64,000 nucleotides of DNA. It comes from Methylobacterium sp. J-088 (GTDB lineage Bacteria > Pseudomonadota > Alphaproteobacteria > Rhizobiales > Beijerinckiaceae). Each line of letters begins with the position of its first letter. The first letter of the stretch is position 1. The notes beneath the pieces are model-generated. The model saw only the letters and a list, made by a program, of their open reading frames with translations. It was not told where the DNA came from and did no database searches. The translations under genes were made by a program, and so were the position numbers. Location: positions 59,204 to 123,203 of the forward strand of contig NZ_JAKSYH010000179.1 in NCBI RefSeq assembly GCF_022829295.1, read 5' to 3'. Positions 60,292 to 64,000 of the stretch are shown here, piece after piece.

Positions 60292-60807
60292 TCAGGCCGC
60301 GTCGCGCTTGGCCGCCTTGGTGAACTTCTTGAGCACCCGGTCCCGCTTCAGCTTCGACAGGTGGTCGATGAACAGCACACCGTTCAGATGGTCGATCTCG
60401 TGCTGGATGCAGGTGGCGAGCAGGCTATCGGCCGCGATCTCGTGCTCTTTGCCGTCGAGGTCGCGGAACTTCACGCGGACCCGGTCCGGCCGCTCGACCT
60501 CGCCGTAATATTCGGGGATCGACAGGCAGCCCTCGTCGTACACCCGCTTCTCCTCCGAGGACCAGACGATTTCGGGATCGATGAAGACCTGCGGCTTGCG
60601 CACGCCCTCCTCCTTCGAGGTATCGATGGTCACGACGCGCTTCGCCACGCCGACCTGAATCGCCGCGAGGCCGACGCCAGGGGCGTCGTACATCGTCTCG
60701 AACATGTCGGCCACGAGGGTCCGGATCTCGCCGGTGATCGGGCCGACCGGATCGGAGATGCGGCGCAGGACGGGATCGGGGAGGATGACGAGCGGGCGGA
60801 TGGTCAT
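60292..60807 (-). CDS. def: peptide deformylase
   Basis: 171 aa. All three motifs present: GVGLAAIQVGV (motif I, GxGxAAxQ), EGCLSIPEYYGEV (motif II, metal Cys) and QHEIDHLNGVLF (motif III, HExxH). Removes the N-formyl group from new proteins. First gene of def-fmt-truA. Confidence 0.97.
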   Translation of the reverse strand: MTIRPLVILPDPVLRRISDPVGPITGEIRTLVADMFETMYDAPGVGLAAIQVGVAKRVVTIDTSKEEGVRKPQVFIDPEIVWSSEEKRVYDEGCLSIPEYYGEVERPDRVRVKFRDLDGKEHEIAADSLLATCIQHEIDHLNGVLFIDHLSKLKRDRVLKKFTKAAKRDAA

Positions 60808-60897
60808 GGCGGCAACCGGCAGGGATAGCGCCGGGTCGGGTCCGGGCTTTTTTGTCGAATAGGATGCGGGTCGAGACCGGTCAAATAGCGTGCGGCC

Positions 60898-61503
60898 TCA
60901 GAACACGGTCCGGCTTCGGATCGCCGCCGTGAGCGTCCCCTCGTCGAGGTAATCGAGTTCCCCGCCGACCGGCACACCGTGGGCGAGGCGCGTCACCTTC
61001 ACGTCGCAGTGGCGGATCGATTCCGTGACGTAATGGGCCGTGGTCTGCCCATCGACGGTGGCGTTGAGCGCCAGGATCACCTCCGTGACCACGGGTTCGG
61101 CCACGCGCTCCACCAGGGAGGCGAGGTTCAGGTGCTCCGGCCGCACGCCGTCGAGCGCCGAGAGCACGCCGCCGAGCACGTGGTAGCGCGCCTTCACGGC
61201 CCCGGAGCGCTCCAGCGCCCAGAGATCGGAGACATCTTCCACCACCACCAAGGTCGTGGGATCGCGCTCGGTATCCCGGCAGATCGTGCAGGGCTCGGAG
61301 GTATCGACGTTGCCGCAGCTCGTGCAGACGACGATGCGCTCGACCGCGACCCGCATAGCGTCCGCCAGGGGGCCGAGCAGCGTGTCGCGCCGCTTGATGA
61401 GCTGCAGGGCGGCCCGCCGGGCCGAGCGCGGGCCCAGCCCGGGCATGCGGGCGAGAAGCTGGATCAGGCGTTCGATCTCGGGGCCGGCGACGGCTTGGGG
61501 CAT
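60898..61503 (-). CDS. recR: recombination protein RecR
   Basis: 201 aa from ATG 61503 (AGAGG upstream). Helix-hairpin-helix MPGLGPRSARRAALQLIKR, zinc finger CTSCGNVDTSEPCTICRD, Toprim domain with LVVVEDVSDLWALE and the conserved HVLGGVLSALDGVRPEHL. Acts with RecO in gap repair. Upstream frame to 61581 rejected. Confidence 0.96.
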   Translation of the reverse strand: MPQAVAGPEIERLIQLLARMPGLGPRSARRAALQLIKRRDTLLGPLADAMRVAVERIVVCTSCGNVDTSEPCTICRDTERDPTTLVVVEDVSDLWALERSGAVKARYHVLGGVLSALDGVRPEHLNLASLVERVAEPVVTEVILALNATVDGQTTAHYVTESIRHCDVKVTRLAHGVPVGGELDYLDEGTLTAAIRSRTVF

Positions 61504-61915
61504 CGTGCCTCTGGAAAGAGTCTGGGGCGTGGACGGGGGCGCTGTCCGCGACGGGCATACCTGTCGCCGGTCGGCATGCAAGCGCGACCCAGTGCATCAT
61601 CGAGATATGGGTATTCCCATGCCGGTCCGCCCGTGTCGTGTGATCGGCCGATGCGGGTGACTGCTTACAGACATGGGTTCCTGCAGGCGCAACTGTGGTC
61701 TAACCTGTTTGTCCACATTGCGGGCCTCCCGCGAAGCTCATAATGACAGCGAAGCTTCGCCGTCTACTCAGTGGAAGGGGAAGCGGCCGGGGAGCGGTGA
61801 ACCTGCGTGCGGCGGACCTGTACGACCGCACGGACGTCCCCCGGGCAATCCCGGACGCGGATCGCGTCCGGCACAGTCGCGTCGACGGTCGAACAGGGGC
61901 CCGGGAGATACGCTC
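61504..61915. other. intergenic region upstream of pckA
   Basis: About 410 bases between divergent recR and pckA, no credible gene. It holds an inverted repeat ATGGG-TATT-CCCAT (61607-61620). The pckA leader is long and probably carries its regulation. Confidence 0.5.
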
Positions 61916-63535
61916 TTGACCAACATCGGTGATCACAACGCGGCCCACGGCGCCGAGGCGGCCGGCTTCCGCGACCTCAAGGCCGTCCACTGGAATTTCG
62001 AGGCGCCACGCCTCTACGAGGAGGCGCTGGCCCGCAAGGAGGGTCAGCTCGCCCGCGGCGGCGCCCTGGTGGCGACCACGGGCAGCCATACCGGCCGCTC
62101 GCCCAAGGACAAGTTCGTGGTGCGCGACGCGAGCACCGAGAACGAGGTCTGGTGGGACAACAACGGCGCGATCACGCCGGATCAGTTCGAGACCCTGCGC
62201 CAGGATTTCCTGACGCACGCCGCCGGCAAGGAGCTGTTCGCCCGGGACCTCTACGGCGGTGCCGATCCGGCCCACCGGGTGAAGGCCCGGGTGTTCACCG
62301 AATTCGCGTGGCACTCGCTGTTCATCCGCAACCTGCTGATCCGGCCGGACCGTTCGGAGATCGCCGCCTACGTGCCGGACCTGACGATCATCGACCTGCC
62401 GAGCTTTCAGGCCGATCCCGCCCGGCATGGCTGCCGGTCCAAGACCGTGATCGCCATCGATTTTTCCAAGAAGCTCGTGTTGATCGGCGGATCCGCCTAC
62501 GCGGGCGAGATGAAGAAGTCGGTCTTCACCTATCTCAACTACATCCTGCCCAAACAGGGCGTGATGCCGATGCATTGCTCGGCCAACGTGGCGCTCGACG
62601 CCGAGGGCGGCTCGGCGATCTTCTTCGGATTGTCCGGCACCGGCAAGACCACGCTGTCGAACGATTCCTCCCGCCAGCTTCTCGGCGACGACGAGCACGG
62701 CTGGTCTCCCGAGGGCATCTTCAATTTCGAGGGCGGCTGCTACGCCAAGACGATCCGGCTCTCGCGCAACGCCGAGCCCGAGATCTACGCCACCACCGAG
62801 CGCTTCGGCACGGTGATGGAGAACGTGGTGATCGATCCCGTCACCCGGGCGCCCGACTTCGACGACGCGTCGCTCACCGAGAACACCCGCTGCGCCTACC
62901 CGCTCGACTTCATCGCCAATGCCAGCGCGACCGGCCGGGCCGGGCATCCGAAGAACATCGTGATGCTGACCTGCGACGCCTTCGGGGTGATGCCGCCGAT
63001 CGCCAAGCTCACCGGTGCAGAGGCGATGTACCACTTCCTCTCGGGCTACACCGCCAAGGTTGCGGGCACCGAGCGCGGCCTGACCGGGCCCGAGGCGACC
63101 TTCTCGACCTGCTTCGGCGCCCCGTTCATGCCGCGGCACCCGAGCACCTACGGCAACCTGTTGCGCGATCTGATCGCGGAACACGGCGTCGATTGCTGGC
63201 TGGTCAATACCGGCTGGACCGGCGGCGGCGTCGGCACCGGCCGGCGGATGCCGATCCGCGTGACGCGCCGCTTGCTGAGCGCGGCGCTCGATGGTTCGCT
63301 GTCGCAGGCGGAGTTCCGGCGCGATCCGTATTTCGGCTTCGCTGTGCCGGTGGCGGTGCCGGGCGTCGAGTCGCACATCCTCACCCCGGTGAAGACCTGG
63401 GGCAACAAGGGCGCCTTCGTCGAGACGGCGGCTCGGCTGGTGAAGATGTTCGACGACAACTTCAAGCGGTTCGAGGCCCATGTCGATTCCGACGTGCGCG
63501 CCGCCGGGCCGACCGCGCAGGCGATCGCGGCCTGA
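61916..63535 (+). CDS. pckA: phosphoenolpyruvate carboxykinase (ATP)
   Basis: 539 aa from TTG 61916 with GGGAG 8 nt upstream. Kinase-1a loop FFGLSGTGKTTLSNDSSRQL, GSHTGRSPKDKFVVRDASTE, metal-binding HCSANVALDAEGGSAIF, and the C-terminal GWTGGGVGTGRRMPIRVTRR. Converts oxaloacetate plus ATP to PEP. Length fits the ATP-type family; the ORF upstream to 61673 would add about 80 non-family residues. Followed by a terminator. Confidence 0.95.
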   Translation: MTNIGDHNAAHGAEAAGFRDLKAVHWNFEAPRLYEEALARKEGQLARGGALVATTGSHTGRSPKDKFVVRDASTENEVWWDNNGAITPDQFETLRQDFLTHAAGKELFARDLYGGADPAHRVKARVFTEFAWHSLFIRNLLIRPDRSEIAAYVPDLTIIDLPSFQADPARHGCRSKTVIAIDFSKKLVLIGGSAYAGEMKKSVFTYLNYILPKQGVMPMHCSANVALDAEGGSAIFFGLSGTGKTTLSNDSSRQLLGDDEHGWSPEGIFNFEGGCYAKTIRLSRNAEPEIYATTERFGTVMENVVIDPVTRAPDFDDASLTENTRCAYPLDFIANASATGRAGHPKNIVMLTCDAFGVMPPIAKLTGAEAMYHFLSGYTAKVAGTERGLTGPEATFSTCFGAPFMPRHPSTYGNLLRDLIAEHGVDCWLVNTGWTGGGVGTGRRMPIRVTRRLLSAALDGSLSQAEFRRDPYFGFAVPVAVPGVESHILTPVKTWGNKGAFVETAARLVKMFDDNFKRFEAHVDSDVRAAGPTAQAIAA

Positions 63536-63545
63536 TCGGCGCTGG

Positions 63546-63580
63546 GGGCGGCCAAATCGGCCGCCCGTCGTGCGGCTTTT
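63546..63580 (+). terminator. Rho-independent terminator of pckA
   Basis: GGGCGGCC (63546-63553) and GGCCGCCC (63559-63566), perfect 8-bp stem with a 5-nt loop, and TTTT at about 63577-63580. It begins 10 nt after the pckA stop. Confidence 0.65.
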
Positions 63581-64000
63581 CTGCTTCCGCATCTCCGGCC
63601 GCAACGCATTCTCCTACATGTGCCAAGCTGAGCGACGAGCCAGCGCTGATCTCAATTCCGGGTCGCCCGGAGCCGCAAGGCTCCGATGCCAAATCGTGTC
63701 GCGCCGGACATACGTCATCGTCCCCACCCGCCATTGGCGCCGGGGGCATGGCCCAAGAAGCAACACGCGGGACGCGGGACGCCGCGGGAACCCAGGTGTC
63801 GGCCAAGTACGCGCGGGATCCGGTCCCCGCGGCGCCCGCGGCATCGATCGGGCGTGGTCCCCGGCCGGTGCCGTCTGTCTCGTCGCGGCGTCTTGTCGAC
63901 GTCCCGGTCCTGCGACTCCCCGTTAGCGGTCTCGGGCAGGGTGCACGCACCCCCGGAACCCGCATCGGCGCCGTGGCCTTCCAGCCGTCCCCCGCCTCGT
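63581..64000. other. right edge, no gene recognised
   Basis: About 420 bases with open frames on both strands but composition and translations that do not look coding. Any gene here would need sequence beyond the window. Confidence 0.5.

Noticed and set aside
63462..63965. 167-aa minus-strand ORF at the right edge
   Set aside because: It overlaps pckA and its terminator, and the translation is Arg/Pro/Gly-rich without any family pattern, typical of a high-GC shadow frame.

Overview
The window is a high-GC alphaproteobacterial chromosome segment, most consistent with Methylobacterium/Methylorubrum or a close Rhizobiales relative. Supporting signs are the strongly G/C-ended codons, frequent GTG and TTG starts, the Hsp20-DUF1150 gene pair, ExbB-ExbD-TonB, an ATP-type PEP carboxykinase, a TPP riboswitch in front of thiC, and phage-type genes of Rhizobiales style. 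This assignment is inference from gene content; there is no rRNA in the window.

Layout. 1-8.8 kb: end of a 5-oxoprolinase operon (pxpB-pxpA, minus strand), a small exported repeat protein, an RND efflux adaptor and permease pair, an AT-rich spacer, then three tandem paralogous coiled-coil genes and a small lipoprotein. 8.96-25.9 kb: an integrated element of about 17 kb, bounded by a 47-bp direct repeat that is the 3' part of a tRNA-Gly(CCC) gene; the intact tRNA is at the right end, next to a tyrosine recombinase. 26-64 kb: ordinary chromosome. It holds a FlaG-like protein, thiC with riboswitch, hydrolases, an HNH protein, an acyltransferase, a PilZ protein, PBP1A, an aldo/keto reductase, a class III cyclase, tonB-exbD-exbB, hsp20, glycosyltransferases, infC, a MoeB/ThiF protein, rpmI-rplT-pheS-pheT, a glycogen-debranching-like enzyme, dapE, truA-fmt-def, recR and pckA.

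The integrated element is the highlight. Its left arm (plus strand) has a lambda O/P-like replication pair; the O-like gene carries about seven iterons in its own linker region. A complete HK97-type head and DNA-packaging set follows (portal, protease, major capsid, HNH nuclease, gp6-like connector, small and large terminase), but there is no tail, tape-measure, baseplate, fibre or recognisable lysis gene. This is the gene content described for capsid-forming phage-inducible islands, which make their own heads and borrow tails from a helper phage. Downstream, in reverse orientation and visibly AT-richer, is a three-gene cargo operon: a HEPN-like protein, a MinD/ParA-like ATPase with an N-terminal extension, and a large P-loop ATPase. 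I read this as a candidate anti-phage or competition system that I cannot assign to a named family. The right arm has small regulators, a MerR-like regulator under an 18-bp inverted-repeat operator, a probable excision factor and the integrase.

Working model (inference): the MerR-like and other small HTH proteins control the element, the iteron origin drives its replication, helically phased TACCG repeats mark the start of the packaging operon, and the cargo operon is expressed separately in the integrated state.
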